The notes under the pieces were generated by a model that saw only the letters and a list, made by a program, of their open reading frames with translations, had not been told where the DNA came from and ran no database searches. The translations under genes were made by a program, and so were the position numbers. DNA of 64,000 nt, taken from assembly GCA_002336115.1 (NCBI GenBank), contig DDEN01000022.1, positions 124,001 to 188,000 of the forward strand. Reading direction: 5' to 3'. This DNA is from Chitinophagaceae bacterium UBA1953 (lineage in GTDB: Bacteria > Bacteroidota > Bacteroidia > Chitinophagales > Chitinophagaceae). Positions within the stretch are counted from its first letter, which is position 1; every line of letters begins with the position of its first letter. Positions 53,399 to 61,932 of the stretch are shown piece by piece.

Positions 53399-54964
53399 TT
53401 GAAGGCAAAAGAATATTCTAATATCTGGCTTTTTGCAACGTTTGCTTTTTGTGGCCTATTATTTCTATTGCAGATTGCACTTATCAAAAATGCACCTTGG
53501 TCTGGCGATTATTGGGAACACAAAGCAATTTTAAGAGAATTGTCCATACATCCTTTTCATCCTGAAAACCCAATTCTTGATGTACCGGTTCCGCACGCAT
53601 TCTTTTCGCCCTACATGGTTTTATTGGGTTTTATTACATATACAACAGGGTTCTCTATTGACTTTATTTTAAATATAATGATGATAATTAACTTGTCACT
53701 CTTTCTAATCGCTATTTATCGTTTGACAAAGTTATTTATTGTTCAAAGTGAAGCTACATTAAAAGCTTTTTTATTATTATTATTACTCATCCTTTTTTTC
53801 TGGGGTTTAAAGGCACCGCTTTTTAGCTCATTTTTTCATTTCCGATCCTTAATATTAACTCTTGCTTATCCTTCTACTTTTGCTTTTAGTTGCTCAATTT
53901 TTGTTGCATCTGTAACGGAAAAAATCATCTGCTTCCCTAACAAAACAAAAAAACAAATCATCTTATATATTTTAGTTGTCTTACTACTTTCTATAATAAT
54001 TCTTTGCCATCCCTTGACATTTATTCTTGCTGTATGTCTTGTTTTATATGTTTTTCTGATCAATTTGCAACAACAAAGCATCAACAAAGATTCACTTTAT
54101 AAAAATATTCTATTAATATTCTTCTCTGTAATACTTGCACTATTGCTCGCTGGATTATGGCCGTATTATTCTTTTTACTCATTATTAAAATACGCCGGGG
54201 AAGACAACAAATTTCATTTGGATAGTTTTGAGCTTTATAATAATATACTTTGGAAAATAATTCCGATAATATTATTGCCAGTACATTTGTTGTTTACACG
54301 CAACGGATTTGTCGTAAAAGAGTGGGCTTGGTTAACTGTTTTATCAATTTTGTTTACTCTCTATGCTTTGGGCTATTATACAAACTTGTATGGATTTGGC
54401 CGAATGATTGCTTTTATTGTAATTTTATGCGATCTCTTATTGGTGAAAAGATTAATACAGTCGAATAAATCAAACAAAATCTGGTATATACTTATCTTTC
54501 TACTTGCACTTCCATATCTACATCAATCAAAAAAAGAATTCTCAAATTATCTTACAACTAATAAACAATCAATTCCAGACTCGATAACATTTCAGAAACT
54601 TAGCCATTCTGAGACAGCAAACGAACTATCATTTTTGGGACCTTTGTTTAAAGATAGATCGGCTGTAATATTAACAGATATCCAAACCGGTCTCTTTGTT
54701 CCTTCATATGGTGGAAAGTTAGTAGCTACAATCTATCCTATTTATTGGGTAAATGATGCAGAGGAGCGTCGAAAACAGGTTATACACTTCTTTTCTCAAA
54801 AAGCTACACGTAAAGAAAGAGAATATCTTATTATGAAGTATCACCCTGATTACATTCTGCTAACCCCTGCCACACTATACCTCAAACCTCAGCTTATGCC
54901 GTTAATTCATCCTCGCCCGGTAATAAGTACAAATGGAATAAATATGTTCAGAATCAAAAAGTAG
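53399..54964 (+). CDS. Polytopic membrane protein, possibly GT-C-type glycosyltransferase
   Basis: 521 residues with about ten hydrophobic helices, followed by a soluble C-terminal stretch of about 110 residues (IPDSITFQKLSHSETANELSFLGPLF to MFRIKK). The first extracytoplasmic loop has WSGDYWEHKAILREL, whose acidic residues resemble the catalytic loop of GT-C glycosyltransferases; no family was recognised with certainty. The start is a TTG at 53399, eight bases after the SGNH stop; the next ATG would remove the first helix and the acidic loop. It is the last gene of the cassette and notably AT-rich. A role in building or carrying the surface glycan is an inference. Confidence 0.6.
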   Translation: MKAKEYSNIWLFATFAFCGLLFLLQIALIKNAPWSGDYWEHKAILRELSIHPFHPENPILDVPVPHAFFSPYMVLLGFITYTTGFSIDFILNIMMIINLSLFLIAIYRLTKLFIVQSEATLKAFLLLLLLILFFWGLKAPLFSSFFHFRSLILTLAYPSTFAFSCSIFVASVTEKIICFPNKTKKQIILYILVVLLLSIIILCHPLTFILAVCLVLYVFLINLQQQSINKDSLYKNILLIFFSVILALLLAGLWPYYSFYSLLKYAGEDNKFHLDSFELYNNILWKIIPIILLPVHLLFTRNGFVVKEWAWLTVLSILFTLYALGYYTNLYGFGRMIAFIVILCDLLLVKRLIQSNKSNKIWYILIFLLALPYLHQSKKEFSNYLTTNKQSIPDSITFQKLSHSETANELSFLGPLFKDRSAVILTDIQTGLFVPSYGGKLVATIYPIYWVNDAEERRKQVIHFFSQKATRKEREYLIMKYHPDYILLTPATLYLKPQLMPLIHPRPVISTNGINMFRIKK

Positions 54965-55043
54965 GTTTACTACTTAGATTTATTATCCCTTCTTTCTTAC
55001 AAAATTTTACTCAAAAAAATGGCCCAAAATTTTTGCAGAAACC

Positions 55044-55051
55044 TACCTTTG
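55044..55051 (+). promoter_or_regulatory. -7 box TACCTTTG
   Basis: An exact TAnnTTTG match that ends only seven bases before the carB C-terminal gene. If it is used, the mRNA would be nearly leaderless. No good -33 element was found. Confidence 0.45.
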
Positions 55052-55058
55052 CACCGCA

Positions 55059-56252
55059 ATGGCAAATACGATCCTCCACAACGAATCTATCCCATCTCAA
55101 CGTAAGAAAGTAATTGTTTTAGGCAGTGGCCCCAACCGCATTGGTCAGGGTATTGAGTTCGATTACTGCTGTGTTCATGGCCTTCTCGCCATTAAAGAAT
55201 GCGGATATGAAGCAATTATGGTTAATTGTAACCCTGAAACAGTTAGCACCGACTTTGATATGGCCGACAAGCTGTATTTTGAACCGGTAAACTGGGAGCA
55301 TCTCTGGGAAATTATTGAACTGGAACAGCCTTATGGTATCATCGTTCAATTGGGAGGTCAAACAGCCCTGAAGCTTTCAAAACGCCTTCATGAAAGAGGC
55401 ATCCGAATAATCGGCACTTCGTTCGACAGTATGGATATAGCTGAAGACCGTGGCCGTTTCAGTGATTTGCTTAAAGAATTAGAAATTCCTTATCCCAAAT
55501 ATGGCACTGCATACAGCACAGACGATGCCATTGAAGTGGCAAAAGAAGTTGGATACCCGGTGCTTGTTCGCCCGAGCTACGTGTTGGGAGGTCAAAGGAT
55601 GCGTATCGTCATAAACGAAACCGAACTTGAAAAAGCAGTATTGAGTTTGTTGAAACATTTACCCGGCAATAAAATCCTGATCGACCATTTCCTTGACCGT
55701 TGCCAGGAAGCTGAAATTGATGCCATTTTTGATGGCGAAAATTTCCACGTAATGGGCGTTATGGAGCACATTGAACCGGCAGGTATTCATAGTGGCGATA
55801 GCCATGCAATGCTCCCTGAGTTTAATCTTTCACCGCTCATTGTAGCCAAGATGGAAGATTATGCAAAACGCATTGCACAAGCCTTGGATATTCGTGGCTT
55901 AATCAATATTCAGTTTGCAATTAAGGGGGGAGAGGTATATGTAATTGAAGCAAACCCAAGAGCATCAAGAACAACTCCGTTTATTGCAAAAGCATACCAG
56001 ATTCCTTATCTCAACATTGCAACCAAAGTAATGCTGGGTGTTAACAAACTGACTGATTTTAAATTTGAAAAGAAGCTGGACGGTTATGCAATTAAAGAGC
56101 CGGTTTTCAGTTTCAACAAATTCCCCAACGTAAACAAAGAACTGGGGCCCGAAATGAAAAGCACAGGCGAAGCAATCAGGTTTATAAAAAATCTGCGTGA
56201 TCCATACTTCCGTCAGTTATATAAAGACAGAAGTATGTATTTGAGTAAATAA
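55059..56252 (+). CDS. carB: Carbamoyl-phosphate synthase large subunit, C-terminal half without MGS domain
   Basis: 397 residues: the second ATP-grasp (carbamoyl-phosphate) domain with KKVIVLGSGPNRIGQGIEFDYCCVHG, IVQLGGQTALKLSKRL, RPSYVLGGQRMRIV, IDHFLDRCQEAEIDAIFDG, EHIEPAGIHSGDSHAMLP and VIEANPRASRTTPFIAKAYQIPYLNIATKVMLG. The first residues, HNESIPSQRKK, look like the linker found between domains in fused CarB, so the split lies exactly there. The protein ends MYLSK, before the MGS-like allosteric domain, which is missing as in other Bacteroidota. It must pair with the 46957 product and with CarA, which is not in the window. An intrinsic terminator follows. Confidence 0.95.
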   Translation: MANTILHNESIPSQRKKVIVLGSGPNRIGQGIEFDYCCVHGLLAIKECGYEAIMVNCNPETVSTDFDMADKLYFEPVNWEHLWEIIELEQPYGIIVQLGGQTALKLSKRLHERGIRIIGTSFDSMDIAEDRGRFSDLLKELEIPYPKYGTAYSTDDAIEVAKEVGYPVLVRPSYVLGGQRMRIVINETELEKAVLSLLKHLPGNKILIDHFLDRCQEAEIDAIFDGENFHVMGVMEHIEPAGIHSGDSHAMLPEFNLSPLIVAKMEDYAKRIAQALDIRGLINIQFAIKGGEVYVIEANPRASRTTPFIAKAYQIPYLNIATKVMLGVNKLTDFKFEKKLDGYAIKEPVFSFNKFPNVNKELGPEMKSTGEAIRFIKNLRDPYFRQLYKDRSMYLSK

Positions 56253-56276
56253 TATTTACAATTTTTTTTGAATATC

Positions 56277-56304
56277 AAATCCCGGCTATACCGGGATTTT
56301 TTTT
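56277..56304 (+). terminator. Intrinsic terminator after carB C-terminal half
   Basis: A 9-bp stem (AAATCCCGG 56277-56285 with CCGGGATTT 56291-56299), a 5-nt loop and an eight-T run (56297-56304). Confidence 0.92.
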
Positions 56305-56364
56305 ATTTACATCAGTGATTAAATTCTGAGAAAGGATGCTTATTTTACAACAAACAATGCTAAC

Positions 56365-58440
56365 ATGATTCCCATCTGGAAAAACATCCCCTTCCTCCGA
56401 TACGTTATTCCGTTTGCAGGTGGAATTATTTGCAGTTGGTATTTTTTGTCGGGATGGGAAACAGCAGTAATTCTTTTCTTACTTTCTATCCCTTTCCAAA
56501 TTCTTTTCAGCATTGTTAAGCACCAAAAAAAATTTGTTTACAGTTGGATGCCGGGCATTAGTATTACCATCATTTGCTTCACATTTGGAGTTTTACTCGT
56601 ATGGCTGAAATTAAACAATCATCACCCACAATGGATTGGAGTAAATTATAAACCGGGAGATGTTGTTCAAATCCGTTTGCTTGAACCTTTAACTGAAAGA
56701 CAAAAAACATACAAGGCACTTGCTGAATTTATTTCTGTTGAACATAACGGTAAAACAAACAAGGCCAAGGGTAATTTAATTCTTTACTTTCATAAAGACA
56801 GTATTCCTCCACCACTTCAGTATGGAAATACCCTTGCCATCAACAAACCCTTGCAGGAAATAAAAAATGCAGGAAACCCGGGTGGATTTGATTACAAACG
56901 ATACGCATTGTTTAACGGCATAACTCACCAGATTTTTTTAAATAAGAATGAATATGTTCTATTGAAAGAAACAAAGCAAAATTTCTTCTGGAGCAACATG
57001 TATAAAGTGAGAGATTATGTTTTACAAACGCTGCGAAAAAATATTCGTGGCGATCAGGAAACTAGTGTTGCAGAAGCATTGTTGATTGGCTACAGAGATG
57101 ATCTCGACAGGGATCTTGTACAAGCATACAGTAATACAGGTGTTGTACATATTATTGCCATCAGCGGTTTACATCTTGGACTGATTTACTGGTTACTGCT
57201 TATTCTTTTAACACCGCTTGATAAAATAAAACGCATCAAATGGCTGAAGCCTGTGCTTGCCGTAGCCTTTTTATGGATATTCAGTTTGCTTACAGGTGCA
57301 GGTGCTTCAGTGCTTCGTTCAGCAGTAATGTTTTCTTTTATAGCCGGAGGAGAACTGATTGGCCGCAAGGGAAATATCTACAACAGTCTTGCAGCCTCTG
57401 CATTTGTGCTTTTGTGTTACAATCCGTTTTTCCTGTGGGATGTAGGTTTTCAGCTTTCGTATGCAGCAGTGCTAAGTATAGTTTTATTTATGAAGCCAAT
57501 CTACAACTGGGTTTCATTTGAAAATAAATTTTTAGACAAAGCCTGGCAACTGAATGCAGTTACGTTATCTGCACAAATATTAACATTGCCTCTGGCAATG
57601 TATCATTTTCATCAGTCGCCTAATTTGTTCTTCATCACCAACTTTGTTGCAGTTCCTTTAAGTAGTATTATTTTATTTGGAGAAATATTGCTGATGAGTG
57701 CTTCTTTTATTCCTATCATTTCAAACTGGACAGGTTTTGCTTTAAGTTATTTGCTCAAATGGATGAACCAGTTTATCATCTGGACAGATCATTTTTCATT
57801 TGCTGTAACAGATGGAATTATGCATACGCCACTACAAACAATCACTCTTTACCTTTTTATTGCTGCTACTGCAATAAGATTATTGAAAAAAGAGAGAAAA
57901 GCTGCAAAATGGAGCATCGGTTTTCTTTGCCTGTTTTTTTGCCTTCAGTCCTATGAAATTTACAAAACCAGTCAGCAAAAGAAACTTGTGGTGTACAACC
58001 TTTCTCAACACAGGGCCATTGACCTGATGATTGGTTCAGATTATTATTTTATCGGTGATTCAGTTTTACTTCAGGATGGGTTTTTGCGCAACTTTCATCT
58101 TAAACCATCAAGAATATTCTACCGTACTTATCATTCTCCTAAAATATCACCTGCTTTTCAAAGCAATATTTTTACAATTCATCAGAAAAAAATTCTTCTG
58201 ATCAATACAAACTATCAGTACGATTCAACTCAGCCAAAAATCATTGCCGATGTTGTAATTGTTTCAAAAAATCCAAAACTCTACATCAGTAATTTCATAA
58301 AAACAATTGATTGTAAGCAAATCATTTTCGACAGCTCCAATCCGCAATGGAAAGTAGCTCTCTGGAAAAAAGATTGTACCCGTTTCGGAATCAACGCCTT
58401 CAGCACAAATGAGCAGGGAGCTTTTGTAATGAATTTATAG
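56365..58440 (+). CDS. comEC: ComEC/Rec2-family DNA uptake protein
   Basis: 691 residues. It has two or three N-terminal helices, an OB-like DUF4131 domain (about 95-200), then the competence domain with VAEALLIGYRDDLDRDLVQAYSNTGVVHIIAISGLHLGLIYWLLL and LTGAGASVLRSAVMFSF, and about eight helices. The C-terminal part (about 555-691) is soluble, but the metallo-beta-lactamase HxHxDH motif is missing; this short form is usual in Bacteroidota. ComEC is the inner-membrane channel for transforming DNA. The purH promoter lies at its 3' end. It has the strong carB terminator 61 bp upstream. Confidence 0.92.
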   Translation: MIPIWKNIPFLRYVIPFAGGIICSWYFLSGWETAVILFLLSIPFQILFSIVKHQKKFVYSWMPGISITIICFTFGVLLVWLKLNNHHPQWIGVNYKPGDVVQIRLLEPLTERQKTYKALAEFISVEHNGKTNKAKGNLILYFHKDSIPPPLQYGNTLAINKPLQEIKNAGNPGGFDYKRYALFNGITHQIFLNKNEYVLLKETKQNFFWSNMYKVRDYVLQTLRKNIRGDQETSVAEALLIGYRDDLDRDLVQAYSNTGVVHIIAISGLHLGLIYWLLLILLTPLDKIKRIKWLKPVLAVAFLWIFSLLTGAGASVLRSAVMFSFIAGGELIGRKGNIYNSLAASAFVLLCYNPFFLWDVGFQLSYAAVLSIVLFMKPIYNWVSFENKFLDKAWQLNAVTLSAQILTLPLAMYHFHQSPNLFFITNFVAVPLSSIILFGEILLMSASFIPIISNWTGFALSYLLKWMNQFIIWTDHFSFAVTDGIMHTPLQTITLYLFIAATAIRLLKKERKAAKWSIGFLCLFFCLQSYEIYKTSQQKKLVVYNLSQHRAIDLMIGSDYYFIGDSVLLQDGFLRNFHLKPSRIFYRTYHSPKISPAFQSNIFTIHQKKILLINTNYQYDSTQPKIIADVVIVSKNPKLYISNFIKTIDCKQIIFDSSNPQWKVALWKKDCTRFGINAFSTNEQGAFVMNL

Positions 58441-58453
58441 AGGCGTATCTTTG
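58423..58453 (+). promoter_or_regulatory. purH promoter: TTTG - 19 bp - TATCTTTG
   Basis: TTTG at 58423-58426 and TATCTTTG at 58446-58453, separated by exactly 19 bp, match the Bacteroidota promoter consensus. The ATG is 43 bp after the -7 box. The -33 element overlaps the end of comEC. Confidence 0.75.
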
Positions 58454-58496
58454 CTGCTCTTTAGCATTTACAGTTTACTTTCCTTTATTAATTATC

Positions 58497-60050
58497 ATGA
58501 AAAAAATTCAATCTGCGCTCATCTCTGTTTTTTACAAAGATGGCCTTGACTCTTTAATTAAACTTCTTAATGAACAAAATGTAACCATTTATTCAACCGG
58601 GGGAACTCAACAGTTTATTGAAAAACTTGGCGTGCCAGTTGTACCTGTTGAACAACTCACTACCTACCCTTCCATTCTTGGTGGCCGGGTTAAAACCTTA
58701 CATCCTTCTGTTTTTGGCGGCATTCTTGGTAAAAGAGATGATGAACAGCATGTAAGCGAAATGAAGCAATTTAACATTCCGGAAATTGACCTGGTAATTG
58801 TTGACTTATACCCGTTTGAAGAAACCGTGCAAACGGTGAATAGCTCCACCTTTCAAGGCGGAGATGAAGAAAAGGAAAAAGCAATTATTGAAAAAATTGA
58901 TATTGGCGGACCATCCATGATCCGTGCTGCAGCAAAAAACCATAAAGATGTGGTTGTACTTGCAGCAAAAAAAGAATATGCAGTACTCGAAGAAATTCTG
59001 CGCAGCCAGAATGGTGAAACAAATTATGAGCAACGTCGTTCTTTTGCAATAAAAGCCTTTGATGTATGTACTGCTTATGATACTGCAATCAGTAATTACT
59101 TCCATCAATCGGTAGTTGAAACTCCTTTCAACAAAGAAGAAAAAATTATGCGTTATGGCGAAAACCCACATCAGAATGCACGTTTCTTTGGCAACCTTGA
59201 TGAACTGTTTACACAACTTAACGGAAAAGAATTAAGCTATAACAACCTGGTTGATGTTGATGCTGCGGTACAATTAATCGGAGAGTTTCAAAGTACCCCT
59301 TCAGAGGAAGGAGGTACAACATTTGCTATTATCAAGCATACCAATGTGTGCGGTGTTGCACAACGCTCAACAGTTAAAGAAAGCTGGGATGCTGCACTTG
59401 CCGGTGATCCTGAAAGTGCTTTTGGTGGTGTGTTGGTTTGCAATGGCGAAATTGATAAAGCAACTGCTGATGCAATCAATGAAATTTTCTTTGAAGTGTT
59501 GATTGCACCATCTTTCTCTGAAGAAGCATTGGCTGTTTTAAAATCAAAGAAGAACCGCATTCTTCTACAGTTAAAACAACAACCAAATACAAAAGAACAA
59601 TTCAAATCATTACTCAATGGTGTACTTGTGCAGGGAACTGATGAAGGAAACTATACTGAGTGGAAAGAAACCGGTGGTAGGGAAACAACCGATGCTGAAA
59701 AAGGTGATTTGAAATTTGCAAATATTGTATGCAAGCATTTAAAATCAAACGCTATCGCCTTAATTAAAAACAAACAACTGGTTGGTAAAGGCTGCGGACA
59801 AACAAGCCGCATTGATTCGCTTCGCCAGGCAGTTGAAAAAGCAAAGCAATTTAATTTTGATCTGAATGGTGCAGTAATGGCAAGCGACGCTTTCTTTCCG
59901 TTTAATGATTGTGTGCAGTTAGGTCATGCAGCAGGCATTGCAGCATATATTCAGCCCGGCGGATCAATACGTGATAACGATTCCATTGAATATTGCAAGC
60001 AAAATAATCTTGCAATGGTGATAACAGGAATGAGACACTTTAAACACTAA
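58497..60050 (+). CDS. purH: Bifunctional AICAR formyltransferase / IMP cyclohydrolase
   Basis: 517 residues. The N-terminal MGS-like IMP cyclohydrolase domain (IQSALISVFYKDGLDSLIKLL, YSTGGTQQFIE, GGRVKTLHPSVFGGIL, DLVIVDLYPFEET) is followed by the AICAR transformylase domain (MRYGENPHQNARF, FAIIKHTNVCGVAQ, DPESAFGGVLVCNGEID, GKGCGQTSRIDSLRQAVEKA, MASDAFFPFNDCVQLGHAAGIAAYIQPGGSIRDNDSIEYC, GMRHFKH). It makes the last two steps of purine synthesis to IMP. It has a consensus promoter. The stop shares one base with the start of the EamA gene. Confidence 0.98.
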   Translation: MKKIQSALISVFYKDGLDSLIKLLNEQNVTIYSTGGTQQFIEKLGVPVVPVEQLTTYPSILGGRVKTLHPSVFGGILGKRDDEQHVSEMKQFNIPEIDLVIVDLYPFEETVQTVNSSTFQGGDEEKEKAIIEKIDIGGPSMIRAAAKNHKDVVVLAAKKEYAVLEEILRSQNGETNYEQRRSFAIKAFDVCTAYDTAISNYFHQSVVETPFNKEEKIMRYGENPHQNARFFGNLDELFTQLNGKELSYNNLVDVDAAVQLIGEFQSTPSEEGGTTFAIIKHTNVCGVAQRSTVKESWDAALAGDPESAFGGVLVCNGEIDKATADAINEIFFEVLIAPSFSEEALAVLKSKKNRILLQLKQQPNTKEQFKSLLNGVLVQGTDEGNYTEWKETGGRETTDAEKGDLKFANIVCKHLKSNAIALIKNKQLVGKGCGQTSRIDSLRQAVEKAKQFNFDLNGAVMASDAFFPFNDCVQLGHAAGIAAYIQPGGSIRDNDSIEYCKQNNLAMVITGMRHFKH

Positions 60051-61054
60051 TGCCAAAAAAATATCTCAAAAAAACAATTACAGCTTCTACTGATACAATT
60101 AAAAACTTATCGGTACTGAATCCTTTAACCATCAGACAAAAAGGAACAAGAGCAAAAGCAATTTTTGCGCTGGCTGTAGTTTGCTTTTTATGGGGTACCA
60201 CCTGGCTTGCTTCAAAAGAAGGTGTAAAACACATGCCTGCAATACAACTTGCAGGCTTACGTCAGTTGCTTGGCGGAACATTTTACATCATCTTTTTTGT
60301 ATTAAAAGGCGCAAGCTGGCCAAAGCGAAAAGATATTCTTCCTATTCTGATTTTATCTGCACTCAATTTTATTTTCAGCAATGGGTTCAGCACCTGGGGA
60401 TTGAAATATATTTCATCGGGACTTGGAGCAATCATCAGCGCTATCTTTCCTCTTTGGATAGTTATTATCAGCTTGTTTTCACCAAAAGAAAAAATTCCTT
60501 CAAAAGCTGTTCTTGGATTAATGACAGGCTTCGCAGGAGTATGTGTGATTTTTTATGAACACCTGCAGGATTTTTTCAACCCTGGCTTTCGTTTTGGTGT
60601 TTTGATTTCATTGACTGCAACATGGACATGGGCATTTGGTTCACTCTACACAAAAAAACACGCATCTGAATTTAATCCCTACTTTGGATTAGGAATACAA
60701 ATGGTGATTGCAGGAATAACATTGTTAAGCGTTTCATCATTCAATAAAAATTTTGTTCCTTTTACTGAAATACCGGTTAATGCGTGGTTAGCAATTGGCT
60801 ATCTTGTAATATTCGGTTCCATCATTGCTTTTATTTCCTATTTATATGCATTACAGAATCTTCCAACGGAACAGGCCAGTATTTATGCCTACATTAATCC
60901 TGTTGTTGCAGTATTACTTGGTTCATGGATTTTTGATGAACGATTAACGATAACACTGGTTGTTGGCGGTTTGATTACGTTGCTTGGCGTTTATCTTGTT
61001 AATAAAGCATTCCGCAGAACAGCCGATGAACAAAGAGAAGCGCTGGATAATTAA
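60050..61054 (+). CDS. EamA/DMT-family transporter
   Basis: 334 residues with ten predicted helices in two EamA repeats: FALAVVCFLWGTTWLASKEGVKHMPAIQLAGLRQ opens repeat 1, and WTWAFGSLYTKKHASEFNPYFGLGIQM opens repeat 2, which ends in the hallmark LPTEQASIYAYINPVVAVLLGSWIFDERLT. About 40 extra residues precede the first helix. The family exports metabolites or amino acids; the substrate is unknown. The start overlaps purH by one base (TAATG), so it is translationally coupled. That suggests, but does not prove, a link to purine or nucleoside export. Confidence 0.9.
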   Translation: MPKKYLKKTITASTDTIKNLSVLNPLTIRQKGTRAKAIFALAVVCFLWGTTWLASKEGVKHMPAIQLAGLRQLLGGTFYIIFFVLKGASWPKRKDILPILILSALNFIFSNGFSTWGLKYISSGLGAIISAIFPLWIVIISLFSPKEKIPSKAVLGLMTGFAGVCVIFYEHLQDFFNPGFRFGVLISLTATWTWAFGSLYTKKHASEFNPYFGLGIQMVIAGITLLSVSSFNKNFVPFTEIPVNAWLAIGYLVIFGSIIAFISYLYALQNLPTEQASIYAYINPVVAVLLGSWIFDERLTITLVVGGLITLLGVYLVNKAFRRTADEQREALDN

Positions 61055-61074
61055 TTCATTTTACATTTACATCG

Positions 61075-61812
61075 ATGCAGCAGGAAGAAAGAATCAGTTT
61101 AAATAAATACATCAGTGCCACTGGTTACTGTTCACGACGTGAAGCAGATAAGCTGATTGACCAGGCTCGTGTTGCTGTTAATGGCAACATTGCTCTTGCA
61201 GGCACAAGAGTTTCTCCATCTGATAAAATTTATATTGATGATGAATTGCTGAAAGTAAAACGTTCAGCAAAGAACGATCTGTTCATTATGGCTTTCAATA
61301 AGCCGCTGAACATTACTTCAACAACTGATGAAAAAGACAGAACGAATATTATCCGTTACATCAATCATCCCAAACGCATTTTCCCAATTGGAAGATTAGA
61401 TAAAGATTCAGAAGGATTGATTTTTCTAACCAACAATGGCGATATCGTTAATAAAATTTTACGTGCAGGTAACGAACACGAAAAAGAATACATTGTTACC
61501 GTCAACAAAAAACTCACTCCAGACTTTGCTGCAAAAATGAGCAAGGGAGTTCATATACTCAACACCACTACTCTTCCTTGTAAAGTTCGGCAACTGAGCG
61601 GCAAAACATTTTCCATTATTCTTACGCAAGGATTGAACAGGCAGATACGCCGCATGTGCGAAGTGTTTGGCTATGAAGTAATCAGCCTCAGACGCATCCG
61701 CATCATGCACATACAATTGGGAAATCTTCCAACAGGCAAATGGAGATATTTAAGCGAGCCCGAAATGAATACATTGATGCAGATGCTGGAAAGCTCGAAG
61801 AATGAAGTCTGA
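61075..61812 (+). CDS. rluF: 23S rRNA pseudouridine synthase, RluF type
   Basis: 245 residues. There is an N-terminal S4 RNA-binding domain (ISLNKYISATGYCSRREADKLIDQARVAVNG, about 8-60). The RsuA/RluB/E/F-type catalytic core has GRLDKDSEGLIFLTNNGD with the catalytic Asp at residue 109. The C-terminal motif LTQGLNRQIRRMCEVFGYEVISLRRIRI is RluF-like. It should make pseudouridine at the position of 2604 in 23S rRNA; the exact site is by homology only. It lies 20 bp behind the EamA gene, so purH, eamA and rluF probably form one operon. Confidence 0.92.
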   Translation: MQQEERISLNKYISATGYCSRREADKLIDQARVAVNGNIALAGTRVSPSDKIYIDDELLKVKRSAKNDLFIMAFNKPLNITSTTDEKDRTNIIRYINHPKRIFPIGRLDKDSEGLIFLTNNGDIVNKILRAGNEHEKEYIVTVNKKLTPDFAAKMSKGVHILNTTTLPCKVRQLSGKTFSIILTQGLNRQIRRMCEVFGYEVISLRRIRIMHIQLGNLPTGKWRYLSEPEMNTLMQMLESSKNEV

Positions 61813-61932
61813 ACCGGGATTTGTGAGATTTACAGGATAAATAGGATAATTGCATAAGTCTGTTCACCCAAAGGGTAACTACACATAATATAAATGTTAA
61901 TGAAATAATTTTTTGAGATTATCCCATTCGTG

